Assembly: GCF_003194565.2 (NCBI RefSeq)
Contig: NZ_QICH01000002.1
Coordinates: forward strand, 434,001-498,000
DNA length: 64,000 nucleotides
Source: Kangiella spongicola
GTDB lineage: Bacteria; Pseudomonadota; Gammaproteobacteria; Enterobacterales; Kangiellaceae
Reading direction: 5' to 3'
Shown: in pieces, positions 7,743-16,741 of the stretch
Layout of the letters: each line of letters starts with the position of its first letter
Numbering within the stretch: the first letter of the stretch is position 1
Notes under the pieces: generated by a model
What the model was told of the DNA's origin: nothing
What the model saw: only the letters and a program-made list of their open reading frames with translations
Database searches by the model: none
Position numbers and translations under genes: made by a program

Positions 7743-8285
7743 ATGAGCAAAAATCGTCAGCTAGAACACACCGATCACATCGCGCAAAAGCAGCTCTCAT
7801 CAACACAAAAAGAATCTAAAACCAGAACTGTTTGCTTATTAGCCCACGACATCACAGTGCCCATGAACGTCGGTAGCCTTTTTCGCATCAGCGATGCACT
7901 CGGTGTCGAAAAAATCTACCTATCCGGCGACACCCCAACGCCACCTAATAACAAAATCCGCAAAACCTCGCGCAGCACCGAAAAGTACGTGCCTTATGAA
8001 TCCATAGACTCGCCAATTGAGCTAATAGACAAACTAAAGAAAAACGACTACACCATCATCGCCCTAGAAATCACCAGCGACAGCGTTCCACTACAAGAAC
8101 TACAATTAAAAAACGACCAGAAAGTCTGCCTAATTTTAGGCTCGGAAAATACAGGCGTTAGTAAAGAATTACTAGACCTAGCAGACATCACCATCCACAT
8201 CCCCATGCTCGGCCACAACTCCTCCATGAACGTCGCTACTGCTTGTGGGATAGCGGTTTACGGGCTTACTTTAGCGGTTATTTAA
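7743..8285 (+). CDS. TrmH/SpoU family RNA 2'-O-methyltransferase
   Basis: SPOUT-class SAM-dependent methyltransferase expected to modify a ribose 2'-OH of tRNA or rRNA. 180 residues, a single catalytic domain. The three SpoU motifs are present: NVGSLFRISDALG near residue 41, LILGSENTGVS near 129 and IPMLGHNSSMNVATA near 152, which together form the knotted cofactor site. The N-terminus is a polar tail of about 28 residues. The ATG lacks a clear ribosome binding site, so the start could be slightly off. The exact substrate cannot be told from sequence; it lacks the extra domains of TrmH, RlmB or TrmL. Confidence 0.88.
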   Translation: MSKNRQLEHTDHIAQKQLSSTQKESKTRTVCLLAHDITVPMNVGSLFRISDALGVEKIYLSGDTPTPPNNKIRKTSRSTEKYVPYESIDSPIELIDKLKKNDYTIIALEITSDSVPLQELQLKNDQKVCLILGSENTGVSKELLDLADITIHIPMLGHNSSMNVATACGIAVYGLTLAVI

Positions 8286-8298
8286 TTTACATGTTCAT

Positions 8299-8930
8299 TC
8301 TCTTTGCATGCCTAAGCGACCGAAGGGAATCCCTTTAGGGAAAAACGAACCAAAAGAAAAGGCACCCCAAATCGTTAGGTCCTTCGGACTGCCCTCGCTC
8401 ATCCATGTTACTTACGCGCCGCTAAACGAAACCTCCCCTTCGGGGATTCCTTGCAGTCACCTATTCCTCTTAGCTAAATTAGGCTCCATGCCTAATTTAC
8501 GCTATAACTTTTCTTTGCTCGGCTAACTTTAACGGGGCACTAAAAGCACAAGATTGCGCCAATTTCCCCTTATATTGAGCTGTGCTATTTACAAAATATA
8601 GCAAACCAAAATCGTGGATGATTTTGGTAAGAGTTTCCAGCACAGGGATGTGCTGTAAACTCTGGTGCGTTAAGTATTTTGGAAATAGAACAGGTAGTCA
8701 TGTTTACATGACCTCAATATCGGGGCGTGTTTCTTTTTGGTCACTTTTTCTTGCTCGCACAAGAAAAAGTGGCTCGCCGAGTGGCGAAATAGACTGCTAA
8801 CAATAAGCCTAGGCTCCAAATTACCTAAAGGTATTCCCTATAGTCACTGTTTGGAATGACAAGCTTAACAGAGATTGCCACGTCGCTGTTGTGACTGCTC
8901 CTCGCAATGACGAGGGGACTAAAATAAAAA
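8299..8930 (+). repeat. Mosaic of palindromic intergenic repeats (no gene)
   Basis: This 630-bp gap has no convincing gene. It holds at least four inverted repeats: AAATTAGGC/GCCTAATTT (8476-8498), CCAAAATC/GATTTTGG (8606-8627), GAGTTTCCAGCACA/TGTGCTGTAAACTC with one mismatch (8631-8662) and CACTTTTTCTTG/CAAGAAAAAGTG (8742-8771). The end (about 8865-8915) resembles the widespread GAGATTGCCACG...CCTCGCAATGACG type of bacterial repeat. ATTACCTAAAGGTATTCCCT at 8820-8839 recurs exactly at 63354-63373. The open frames here are not protein-like. Confidence 0.7.
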
Positions 8931-8932
8931 GA

Positions 8933-9292
8933 AAAGCTGGCCGATAAGCCGGATTCTGTCGTGGACAGTCATTCGTCTAGGCCATCAATCGCTCGATGGC
9001 TCCAGCAACCTACCCGGTTCCAACGCGAGCAACGCCGTACGGAACCCTATTTGGTCTTGCTTCGGGTGGGGTTTACCTTGCCGCTAACTGTTACCAGTAG
9101 CGCGGTGCGCTCTTACCGCACCCTTTCGCCCTTACCTGTGAACTTAGCGAACTAAGATCCATCGGCGGTCTTCTTTCTGCTGCACTTGCCGTCGGTTTAC
9201 ACCGCCCAGGCGTTACCTGGCACCCTGCTCTGTGAAGTCCGGACTTTCCTCTCCCTATAAAACATAGGCAGCGACTGTCTGGCCAGCTTTGC
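8933..9292 (-). ncRNA. rnpB: RNase P RNA (bacterial type A)
   Basis: The catalytic RNA that removes 5' leaders from pre-tRNAs. Read on the minus strand it starts AAAGCTGGCCAGACAGTCGC and contains GAGGAAAGTCCGGAC (about 9250), GCAGGGTGCCAGGTAACGCC, GGTAAGAGCGCACCG, CCAAATAGGG and the 3' closing block GACTGTCCACGACAGAA. These match the conserved P and J elements of E. coli M1 RNA in order, and the two ends pair (AAGCTGGCC/GGCCAGCTT). About 360 nt. Ends are estimated by alignment from memory. Confidence 0.96.
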
Positions 9293-9296
9293 AGCA

Positions 9297-9324
9297 AGTT
9301 TAGTCTTCATACAAAAAAAGGCAA
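9297..9324 (-). promoter_or_regulatory. rnpB promoter
   Basis: Minus strand: -35 TTGCCT (9319-9324), 16-bp spacer, -10 TAAACT (9297-9302), placing the start near 9290, which agrees with the predicted 5' end of the RNA. The -35 lies inside the terminator of the upstream gene. Confidence 0.5.
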
Positions 9325-9349
9325 GAAAAACTTAGTTTCCCTGCCTTTT
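9313..9349 (-). terminator. Terminator of the DUF3016 gene
   Basis: Minus strand stem AAAGGCAGGGAAA with TTTTTCTTGCCTTT (two G-T pairs) followed by seven T residues. It ends the rsmI-DUF3016 transcript just before rnpB. Confidence 0.75.
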
Positions 9350-9373
9350 CGGGGCAAAACAGTATAGTGAAAA

Positions 9374-9910
9374 TTAACTTTTTCCTAATGTCTCTTCAAA
9401 CCACTCGCGGAACATACGTTTTTCATAGTAGAAGCCCTCTTTGTAACGAGCACGCTTCCAAGCCCGATCTTGATGTAAGTAGTTCATATCTTTGAGGTTT
9501 GCTTCACCTTCTTTCAATACTGCTCCTTGGTCATCAGTTAGAATGTAACTAAATTCCATACGTGGGAAGTGGATATCTTTCATCACGCGAATATCACGCG
9601 TCGAACCAAGCTCTACATGTCCAGCCAAGTCTAAGTCGAGGATCTTAATGCTCAGCATTTGACCTTCGGGAAGTTCATTACTGTATTCTTTGAAGAACTT
9701 CTCAAAGCTCTTTTTGACGCGTTTGTGGAAAGTGCCTCTCGGCTCTGATGCGGCGCGGACATCGCGATAATCGTTAAAGTCGCTCCACTCAACCTGAATA
9801 CCAGCTTGTGACTGCTTGGACTCTTTATCTGAGTTAGCCATACTGGCAGTTCCCCAGCTTAGCGCTAACACGCCGATAGCACTCACTATAACTCGTTGAT
9901 AACTCTTCAT
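9374..9910 (-). CDS. DUF3016 domain secreted protein
   Basis: Unknown function. 178 residues from the chosen start, which has a GGAGG Shine-Dalgarno 5 nt upstream and directly opens a signal peptide (MKSYQRVIVSAIGVLALSWG, cleavage probably after ASMA). A longer in-frame start at 9949 would bury the signal peptide and overlap rsmI. The mature part matches what I recall of DUF3016: VEWSDFNDYRDVR near the start, then KILDLDLAGHVE and a closing REWFEETL. It is 11 bp downstream of rsmI and probably cotranscribed. Periplasmic location is inferred. Confidence 0.82.
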   Translation of the reverse strand: MKSYQRVIVSAIGVLALSWGTASMANSDKESKQSQAGIQVEWSDFNDYRDVRAASEPRGTFHKRVKKSFEKFFKEYSNELPEGQMLSIKILDLDLAGHVELGSTRDIRVMKDIHFPRMEFSYILTDDQGAVLKEGEANLKDMNYLHQDRAWKRARYKEGFYYEKRMFREWFEETLGKS

Positions 9911-9921
9911 AAAACCTCCGC

Positions 9922-10812
9922 TTAATCTGATTTCTGCTGTAGCGCCCATTGATACAGGTCTTTCTTTTTAACACCTGTAATTTGCGCGGTCAGCTTGGCC
10001 GCTTTATTCGGCGGTAATTCGGTTAACAGCTGCGTCATAATGGATGTTGCTTCTGTGCTTAAACCTTCATTTGCTTTGCTTAAGCCTTCGACCATCACAA
10101 CAAACTCACCTTTCTGTTGGTTTGAGTCATTATTAACCTGCTCTAGTACTATAGACGCAGGACCCGACAGAATAGTTTCAAAGTTTTTGGTTAATTCGCG
10201 CGCTATAACAACATGCCTCTCACCAAAAACATCAACTAAGTCATTTAAGCTATCAGCTATACGGTGCGAAGATTCGTAAAATACTAACGTTTCTTTGTGC
10301 TCAGATAATTCTTTATAACGCTCTTTTCGCGCATTGGTTTTCGAGGGAAGGAATCCCCAGAAGCTAAAGCTATCAGTAGCTAAGCCCGCCACAGATAAGG
10401 CGCAAATTAAGGCGCTTGCGCCCGGGATTGGACTAATGGCATATTCACGCTGACGCAGTTCTCGCACCAGCTTAAACCCAGGATCGCTAATTAACGGCGT
10501 TCCAGCGTCGGAAATCAGCGCCACCGACTGGCCATCATCCAGTTTGTTAGCAATCTGCTCGATTCGAGCCTCTTCATTGTGCTCGTGCAAAGACATCATC
10601 TGGGTTCGAATATCGTAGTGCGTCATTAGCCTTTGGCTATGACGCGTATCTTCAGCAAGAATTAAGCTAACCTGCTGTAGGGTCTTTATGGCACGAAAAG
10701 ATAGGTCATCAATATTACCAATCGGCGTAGCTACGACGTATAAGGAGCCCTTCTCGTCGAACTGGTTGATTTGCGGTGAATTTTTGTTGTGAGAATCTGT
10801 CAAATCTGTCAT
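9922..10812 (-). CDS. rsmI: 16S rRNA (cytidine(1402)-2'-O)-methyltransferase RsmI
   Basis: Tetrapyrrole-methylase-fold enzyme that adds the 2'-O-methyl to C1402 of 16S rRNA, the partner modification of RsmH. 296 residues. Characteristic motifs: LYVVATPIGNIDDLS near residue 24, AEDTRHS near 54, SDAGTPLISDPG near 100 and PIPGASA near 127. Divergent from lpoA with a 65-bp shared promoter region. Confidence 0.96.
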   Translation of the reverse strand: MTDLTDSHNKNSPQINQFDEKGSLYVVATPIGNIDDLSFRAIKTLQQVSLILAEDTRHSQRLMTHYDIRTQMMSLHEHNEEARIEQIANKLDDGQSVALISDAGTPLISDPGFKLVRELRQREYAISPIPGASALICALSVAGLATDSFSFWGFLPSKTNARKERYKELSEHKETLVFYESSHRIADSLNDLVDVFGERHVVIARELTKNFETILSGPASIVLEQVNNDSNQQKGEFVVMVEGLSKANEGLSTEATSIMTQLLTELPPNKAAKLTAQITGVKKKDLYQWALQQKSD

Positions 10813-10819
10813 TGGTACT

Positions 10820-10848
10820 TTGCCTTGTTGCGCCCTAAAGCTTAGAAT
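10820..10848 (+). promoter_or_regulatory. lpoA promoter
   Basis: TTGCCT (10820-10825), 17-bp spacer, TAGAAT (10843-10848), giving a start near 10855, about 23 nt before the lpoA ATG. It would drive the lpoA-yraN-diaA-dolP series. Confidence 0.6.
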
Positions 10849-10877
10849 AGCATTAACTCTTTATTGAGATTGGAATT

Positions 10878-12725
10878 ATGACAAAAAAGTCTTTCAACAA
10901 GAACCTATCATTAGCAATCTTTAGCTTATTACTGGTTTCTTGTGTCACTACGCAACCACGCCAATCGTCTAGCGACGAGAGGATCCGTGATCGCGTTGCA
11001 CAGTCGCCAGAATTTTACTTACAACAGGCTGAGCAACACCAAGGGACGGCACAAGCACCTTTCAAACTTCAAGCCGCTATCGCCTACCACAATATGGGTA
11101 GCTCTGAAGAGTCTTATAATTTGCTACGAAGCTTCCAACCCACGGAGTTACCGCTAGACGATCGCGATGCATATTATTTATTGCTCGGTGAAGTGGCATT
11201 AACGCAGGATAAACCTTTCGAGTCTATTCGTGCGTTACAGTCGATTGGCAACCCACAACAACATAGCCTCGACTGGCAGGCCCACTTTGCAGCAACACTC
11301 GCCGATAGTTTAGTCGCCAATAATCGCTTAGCCGACGCTGCGGTTGTGCGCCTAGAAGCAGATCACCTTTTCGAAGAATACGGCAACTTAGAGCAGCAGC
11401 GAGATAAAGCTTGGCAGGAGCTCATGAAATCACCGGTAGGTGCCATTGAACTTAAACGCTCGAGAGCCTCGGAGCATTATGTGCTTGGTTGGCTAGATAT
11501 GGCCATTGTCCGCCATCGTTTTATGCGTAACGCCAATAATATGGCTACTGCTATGGATGAGTGGTCGCAAATTTATCCAGACCACCCAGCTTACGATTAT
11601 ATTGATTTAAGCGAAATCGGCTCCTTCGACTTTACCGCCAGCGCACCACAAAAAATAGGCTTAATGATTCCTATGAGCGGGAAACTAGCTCCTGTGGGTA
11701 AGCTCATCCGTGACGGCTTTATGGCGAGCTATTACGAGCAAGCAAGCCTTGGCGAAGCGGCTGATGTTGTGGTTTATGACACTAACGGTATTGATATTCA
11801 AACCCTTTATCAAAATGCTTTTGAAGACGGCGTCGACTTTATCGTCGGGCCTTTGTTAAAACCCAATATTGACGATTTAGCGGCACAAGCTAGCTTGCCA
11901 ATCCCTACCTTGGTTTTGAATCGCTTGGACCAAAGCTACATGCCGAGTAACTTCTTTCAATTTGGTTTACCGATAGAAGATGAAGCACGTCAAATAGCGC
12001 GTCACGCAATCCAACAGGGCCAAGATAGAGCATTTATCATTAATGCCGACTCATCGCTGGGTAAGCGTGCGGTAGAAGCTTTTACTGATGAATTTGAACA
12101 GCTCGGTGGCTTTGTCGTCAAGACTGCTAACATTTCACACAACCAAAATGTTAAAGCAGCCGTGATGGCCATGCTTGGCGCAGATCAGGCTGAGAAGCGC
12201 GCTAAAGATTTGCAAAACTTTCTCAATGTACCGATCGAAGCCAGTGGTCAAGGCTCCGCCACCGCCGACTTTATCTTTATGATTTCAAAAGTAGACAAGG
12301 CACGCATCATCAAACCGTACCTTAACTACTATTATGCTTATAATTTACCGGTCTACTCGACCTCAACCATCTACGAAGGTCGCACTAGCCCTACTCGTGA
12401 CAATGATTTAGATGGGATTTCTTTTACTGATGCTCCCTGGATGCTAGGTTCTTCTGAATCGATTAGGGACAGCCGCCGTAAAATGAGTCAGCTAGTGCCA
12501 AACTCTACAAACAGCTTGGCGCGCTTTTTCGCTTTGGGTCATGATGCCTATTTAATCATTCCAGAGCTTCGGCAATTTACAGAAGACAGCCAATATCATA
12601 TTCAGGGGCTATCTGGTGATTTAAGTATGGACGCTTACGGTCGTTTCGTACGCCAGTTATCTTGGGGCAAGTTTAAAGGTGGTAAGGTAATCCCCTTAAA
12701 CCAGTCCATTAATAGCGACTATTAA
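10878..12725 (+). CDS. lpoA: Penicillin-binding protein activator LpoA (LppC family)
   Basis: Outer-membrane lipoprotein that activates the bifunctional synthase PBP1A from outside the peptidoglycan layer. 615 residues. A lipoprotein signal peptide ends in LLVSC with Cys22 as the lipidation site. An N-terminal TPR-like helical part (about 35-230) is followed by a periplasmic-binding-protein-like C-terminal domain starting near QKIGLMIPMSGKLAPVG, with VDFIVGPLLKP typical of the LppC family. Gene order lpoA-yraN-diaA-dolP is that of E. coli yraMNOP. Confidence 0.95.
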   Translation: MTKKSFNKNLSLAIFSLLLVSCVTTQPRQSSSDERIRDRVAQSPEFYLQQAEQHQGTAQAPFKLQAAIAYHNMGSSEESYNLLRSFQPTELPLDDRDAYYLLLGEVALTQDKPFESIRALQSIGNPQQHSLDWQAHFAATLADSLVANNRLADAAVVRLEADHLFEEYGNLEQQRDKAWQELMKSPVGAIELKRSRASEHYVLGWLDMAIVRHRFMRNANNMATAMDEWSQIYPDHPAYDYIDLSEIGSFDFTASAPQKIGLMIPMSGKLAPVGKLIRDGFMASYYEQASLGEAADVVVYDTNGIDIQTLYQNAFEDGVDFIVGPLLKPNIDDLAAQASLPIPTLVLNRLDQSYMPSNFFQFGLPIEDEARQIARHAIQQGQDRAFIINADSSLGKRAVEAFTDEFEQLGGFVVKTANISHNQNVKAAVMAMLGADQAEKRAKDLQNFLNVPIEASGQGSATADFIFMISKVDKARIIKPYLNYYYAYNLPVYSTSTIYEGRTSPTRDNDLDGISFTDAPWMLGSSESIRDSRRKMSQLVPNSTNSLARFFALGHDAYLIIPELRQFTEDSQYHIQGLSGDLSMDAYGRFVRQLSWGKFKGGKVIPLNQSINSDY

Positions 12726-12817
12726 AACGAATAGAGCTTTAGCTGGTTAGAGCGTCAAAAGATGCTTTAACAGAAAGCCTAAAGTGTAATAAATTTTTGT
12801 AAGACGTAGGATGATAA

Positions 12818-13794
<977 letters not shown>

Positions 13795-13796
13795 CC

Positions 13797-14324
13797 ATGA
13801 TATTAAAACAAACATTGCGCATAGTAACACTAGCTGCCGTCGCAGCTTTTTTCTTACCAGGCTGTACAACCTTTGGCACCTTGGCTGAAGACAATAGTAT
13901 AGAGCGTCGTGTCGGCACCCTAACTAGTGCCATAGAAGAAAAAAACAAACCTTCTTATATTGGCGTAGAAAGCCACAACCTATATGTGCTGATATACGGT
14001 CAAGTTCCGAGCGAAAAAGTTAAAGCTCAAGTATCTAATGAGATCCGTGGTATCCCTGAAATACGCAAAGTGTTTAACGAGCTTCGCATTAAAGATCCAA
14101 ACGAAGTCAGCGGCATGTCAGACGCCTGGATCACTACAAAAGTGAAATCTAGCTTAGCCGCCGAGAAAGGGTTGGACTCTAAGCGCATCAAAGTTACTAC
14201 CGAAGACGGTGAAGTCTTTTTGATGGGACTGGTGACGCGCGAAGAAGGCGACAAAGCGGCCCTCGTTTCTAGAAATATAGCGGGCGTCAAAAAAGTCGTA
14301 AAGATATTCGAGTATATAAACTAA
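13797..14324 (+). CDS. dolP: BON-domain outer-membrane lipoprotein DolP (YraP)
   Basis: Lipoprotein with two BON domains that in E. coli supports outer-membrane integrity and BAM function. 175 residues. The signal peptide ends at LPGC with Cys23. First BON domain about residues 45-105 (VLIYGQVPSEKVKAQV), second about 110-175 (VKSSLAAEKGLDS, VFLMGLVTREE). It starts 2 bp after diaA and ends the cluster with a terminator. Confidence 0.94.
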   Translation: MILKQTLRIVTLAAVAAFFLPGCTTFGTLAEDNSIERRVGTLTSAIEEKNKPSYIGVESHNLYVLIYGQVPSEKVKAQVSNEIRGIPEIRKVFNELRIKDPNEVSGMSDAWITTKVKSSLAAEKGLDSKRIKVTTEDGEVFLMGLVTREEGDKAALVSRNIAGVKKVVKIFEYIN

Positions 14325-14360
14325 AGACTATCAGACAAAGAAATCATTGAAATAAGAGAG

Positions 14361-14396
14361 AGCCGAAACGCCAGGTGAAACGTTTCGGCTTTTTTA
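14361..14396 (+). terminator. Terminator after dolP
   Basis: Stem AGCCGAAACG (14361-14370) / CGTTTCGGCT (14381-14390) followed by a six-T stretch counting the stem's last base. A clear intrinsic terminator of the lpoA-dolP transcript. Confidence 0.88.
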
Positions 14397-14409
14397 ATTT
14401 TATCCCGAG

Positions 14410-14787
14410 CTATTGGCAAATATCATCTTTTTGCATAGTTACCACTTCAGTCACTTTAAATTGCCCATCATAATCCGCTGCAAAGCCTTCGTTTGCCTTT
14501 TCCAGTTGATGACCTCTAAAGCGAACAAAAACCTGCTCATAGGGCTTTTCGACCATCTCCATATAGTCATTGTGCAATTCACCTGTAATGGTTTCATCAC
14601 CAATAACCCAAAGCTCTTTCTCCGTGCCGCATGGCTGAAACGAGCTCACTTCACTACCATACATATAGCTACCTTTAGTCACGCTTGTCGTAGCGTTCAC
14701 CGGACTCGTACTTTGCTCAAAAATACTGCAGGACTGTGTCATAGCGATAACAACGCCTATCGATATCACTTTAATTAATGTTTTCAT
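14410..14787 (-). CDS. Small lipoprotein, NlpE C-terminal-like
   Basis: 125 residues with a lipoprotein signal ending in AMTQSC (Cys20). The mature part contains GSYMYGSEVSSFQPCGTEKELWVIGDE and a second half FVRFRGHQLEK, reminiscent of the OB-fold domain at the C-terminus of NlpE and related lipoproteins. That likeness is by eye only. Cys53 and Cys124 could form a disulfide. It follows the M23 peptidase gene by 41 bp on the same strand and may be its partner. Both interrupt the otherwise conserved dolP to sspB neighbourhood. Confidence 0.75.
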   Translation of the reverse strand: MKTLIKVISIGVVIAMTQSCSIFEQSTSPVNATTSVTKGSYMYGSEVSSFQPCGTEKELWVIGDETITGELHNDYMEMVEKPYEQVFVRFRGHQLEKANEGFAADYDGQFKVTEVVTMQKDDICQ

Positions 14788-14828
14788 TATCGATGCTCTC
14801 TTTTCTTGAGTACTTACTACTAAGACTC

Positions 14829-15485
14829 TTATTTGATAACAGTTGAAGGGTTAACCGAAGACCCGAAACGCGTCTGCATGCGCACATGAACATGATCTGT
14901 AATATTTTTACTATAACGGTTCGACAATGTTTTAGCTCTGCCGATAACGCTTACGCCGGCTTTAACAACTTGGTTTATAATATTCACACTTGGCTTTATG
15001 TACCATACCCAACAGCGGGTCCCGTCGCTTGCTTCAATTTCTACACCTTCGAGAACATTCGCGTCAATACCTGAAGCATAAGGCCAAGATATTCTTAATA
15101 CACGGCCTGATATAGGCGCCACAACATTCTGCTCGGCCTGAGCGCTGTAGTCTACGCCATCATGAGTTCTGCGGCCTCTAGAGGCGCCGTACTCGCCACT
15201 GCCATAAGGATCCATACGTCGAATACCTTTGCCAGTTGGGTTGCTATAAATAGTTGGGCACAATCGTTTAATGGTGTTTTTATAGGGTGAGATAACACCA
15301 TCCGGTTTACGCATAAAACGTGACTGAAAACCCTCTATAGCTCTAGCCGTATTATTGCCATAAAGCCCGTCTACGGTCAGTAATTTTTTTGAAGAGTTAC
15401 GATGAGTAGTGTTTAGAAGTGTTTGTATGACTTTCACATCCGAAGCATGATTAGTTGCATTTTTACCCACTGCATGTCTTAGCAT
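14829..15485 (-). CDS. Peptidoglycan-binding and M23 metallopeptidase protein without signal peptide
   Basis: 218 residues. Residues about 8-62 form a PG_binding_1-type domain (DVKVIQTLLN, LTVDGLYGNNTARAIEGFQ). Residues about 100-205 form a LytM/M23 peptidase domain: His108 and Asp112 in HDGVD, and His198/His200 in DHVHV, giving the HxxxD and HxH zinc ligands. It lacks any signal peptide or membrane span, unlike housekeeping LytM factors. The start is supported by AAGGGAT about 8 nt upstream. A peptidoglycan hydrolase that leaves the cell by another route, such as a delivered effector or lysin, is plausible but inferred. Confidence 0.85.
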   Translation of the reverse strand: MLRHAVGKNATNHASDVKVIQTLLNTTHRNSSKKLLTVDGLYGNNTARAIEGFQSRFMRKPDGVISPYKNTIKRLCPTIYSNPTGKGIRRMDPYGSGEYGASRGRRTHDGVDYSAQAEQNVVAPISGRVLRISWPYASGIDANVLEGVEIEASDGTRCWVWYIKPSVNIINQVVKAGVSVIGRAKTLSNRYSKNITDHVHVRMQTRFGSSVNPSTVIK

Positions 15486-15570
15486 AAATATATCCCTTTA
15501 GTCCTTTGCTTTGACGAAAGGTCTATTATATAAACGCTAAAAAAATATTCTGGGATATACTTGAGAAATG

Positions 15571-15597
15571 AGAAGCAGTTCGTAATGAACTGCTTCT
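15571..15597 (-). terminator. Hairpin downstream of sspB
   Basis: Perfect 11-bp inverted repeat AGAAGCAGTTC (15571-15581) / GAACTGCTTCT (15587-15597) between sspB and the M23 gene. On the minus strand it is followed by CATTTCTC, a weak T-tract, so it may end the sspAB transcript. Confidence 0.5.
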
Positions 15598-15629
15598 AAA
15601 AATAAAACGGCTTATTATTTAACCAATAA

Positions 15630-16055
15630 TTACTTAACCACTTTCAGGTTAGGTCTTCCTTTAGGTGGTGTTGGTGGATCGTCATCAGGCCCATCACCAT
15701 CGACGTCCCCCGAATTAGGAGCACTTCCATCCCCATACATATTTGGAGAGAACATGATTCCCTGGTCATTCTCGCGCGCGTAAATGGCAACGATTGAGTT
15801 CATAGGAATATAAATGTCGAGTGATTTACCTGAAAATCGAGCACTAAAGCTTAGAAAATCATGATTAAGCTCAAAATTTGCCACAGCTTCTGGCGCAATG
15901 TTTAAAACAATCTTGCCGTCGTTTGCAAACTGTTGTGGAACATTCACCTCATTGTGCGAGCAGTCCACAAGCACCTGAGGCGTCCAACCGTTATCTATCA
16001 TCCACTCGTAATAAGCGATGAGTAGATAAGGTTGTAATGGCGAGGAACTCGCCAT
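15630..16055 (-). CDS. sspB: ClpXP protease specificity-enhancing factor SspB
   Basis: Adaptor that brings ssrA-tagged peptides to ClpXP. 141 residues. The N-terminal substrate-binding domain begins with LQPYLLIAYYEWMIDNGWTP (about 7-26) and includes FSARFSGKS. A flexible acidic Gly/Asp/Pro linker (about 105-130) leads to the ClpX-binding tail RPNLKVVK. Starts 1 bp into the end of sspA, as in most gammaproteobacteria. Confidence 0.96.
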   Translation of the reverse strand: MASSSPLQPYLLIAYYEWMIDNGWTPQVLVDCSHNEVNVPQQFANDGKIVLNIAPEAVANFELNHDFLSFSARFSGKSLDIYIPMNSIVAIYARENDQGIMFSPNMYGDGSAPNSGDVDGDGPDDDPPTPPKGRPNLKVVK

Positions 16056-16687
16056 TATATGAGACCTAATTTCATTTCACGCTCTTCTTCAGTCAAGCTG
16101 ACTTTGAAAGATTCGCGCTCAAAGATACGTTCCATATATTCGTGGATCGCTTTGCTACCGCGACCACTGATTTCAATTCCTAATTGCTCAGCACGCCATA
16201 AAAGCGGTGCGATGACACAATCTACTAGCGAAAACTCTTCGCTCATAAAGTAAGGGTTACTCGCGAATACTGGTGATAATGCCAATATACTTTCCTGTAA
16301 CTCTTTACGAGCTTTCTTCGCTTTTGCTTCAGTACCATTAACGATAATTTCGTACTGGCTGTACCATTCTTTTTCGATACGATGCATCATCAAACGACTA
16401 CGGCCACGGGTCACTGGATATACCGGCATAAGTGGCGGATGCGGGAAGCGCTCATCAAGGTATTCCATGACGATACTTGCTTCATACAGCACTAAGTCAC
16501 GATCAATAAGCGTAGGAACCGAGCCATATGGATTTAAATCCATTAGGTCTTCCGGAACTTTATCAGCAGTTACTTCGACTACTTCATAATTAACACCTTT
16601 CTCGGCAAGGACGATACGCGCCTGATGGCTGTATACATCATTACCAGAATACAATGTCATTACCGAACGTTTGGCGACTACGGCCAT
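16055..16687 (-). CDS. sspA: Stringent starvation protein A
   Basis: GST-fold RNA polymerase-associated regulator of stationary-phase and stress genes. 210 residues. The thioredoxin-like half includes VMTLYSGNDVYSHQARIVLAEKG and the cis-Pro segment GSVPTLIDRDLVLYEASIVMEYLDERFPHPPL. The helical half follows from about residue 88. A strong AGGAGA precedes the ATG. It lies downstream of petC with a hairpin between them. Confidence 0.95.
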   Translation of the reverse strand: MAVVAKRSVMTLYSGNDVYSHQARIVLAEKGVNYEVVEVTADKVPEDLMDLNPYGSVPTLIDRDLVLYEASIVMEYLDERFPHPPLMPVYPVTRGRSRLMMHRIEKEWYSQYEIIVNGTEAKAKKARKELQESILALSPVFASNPYFMSEEFSLVDCVIAPLLWRAEQLGIEISGRGSKAIHEYMERIFERESFKVSLTEEEREMKLGLI

Positions 16688-16708
16688 GTTTTTTCTCCTA
16701 AACAGTAA

Positions 16709-16730
16709 GGGTCTCTAGGTTGAGAGACCC
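16709..16730 (-). terminator. Hairpin between petC and sspA
   Basis: Minus strand GGGTCTCT (loop CAACCT) AGAGACCC, a perfect 8-bp stem, followed by TTACTGTTT. It may attenuate or partly terminate the petABC transcript before sspAB; the T-tract is interrupted. Confidence 0.45.
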
Positions 16731-16741
16731 ACAAAACCGAC

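Noticed and set aside
8308-8800. Two 72-codon frames (8308-8526 and 8582-8800)
   Set aside because: They translate palindromic repeat sequence; no ribosome binding sites and no protein-like pattern.
8961-9297. Open frames on both strands over rnpB
   Set aside because: The sequence is the conserved RNase P RNA, which explains the open frames.
15571-15597. Perfect palindrome considered as an attachment or regulator site
   Set aside because: Its place just after sspB fits a transcript end better; no second copy or integrase nearby.
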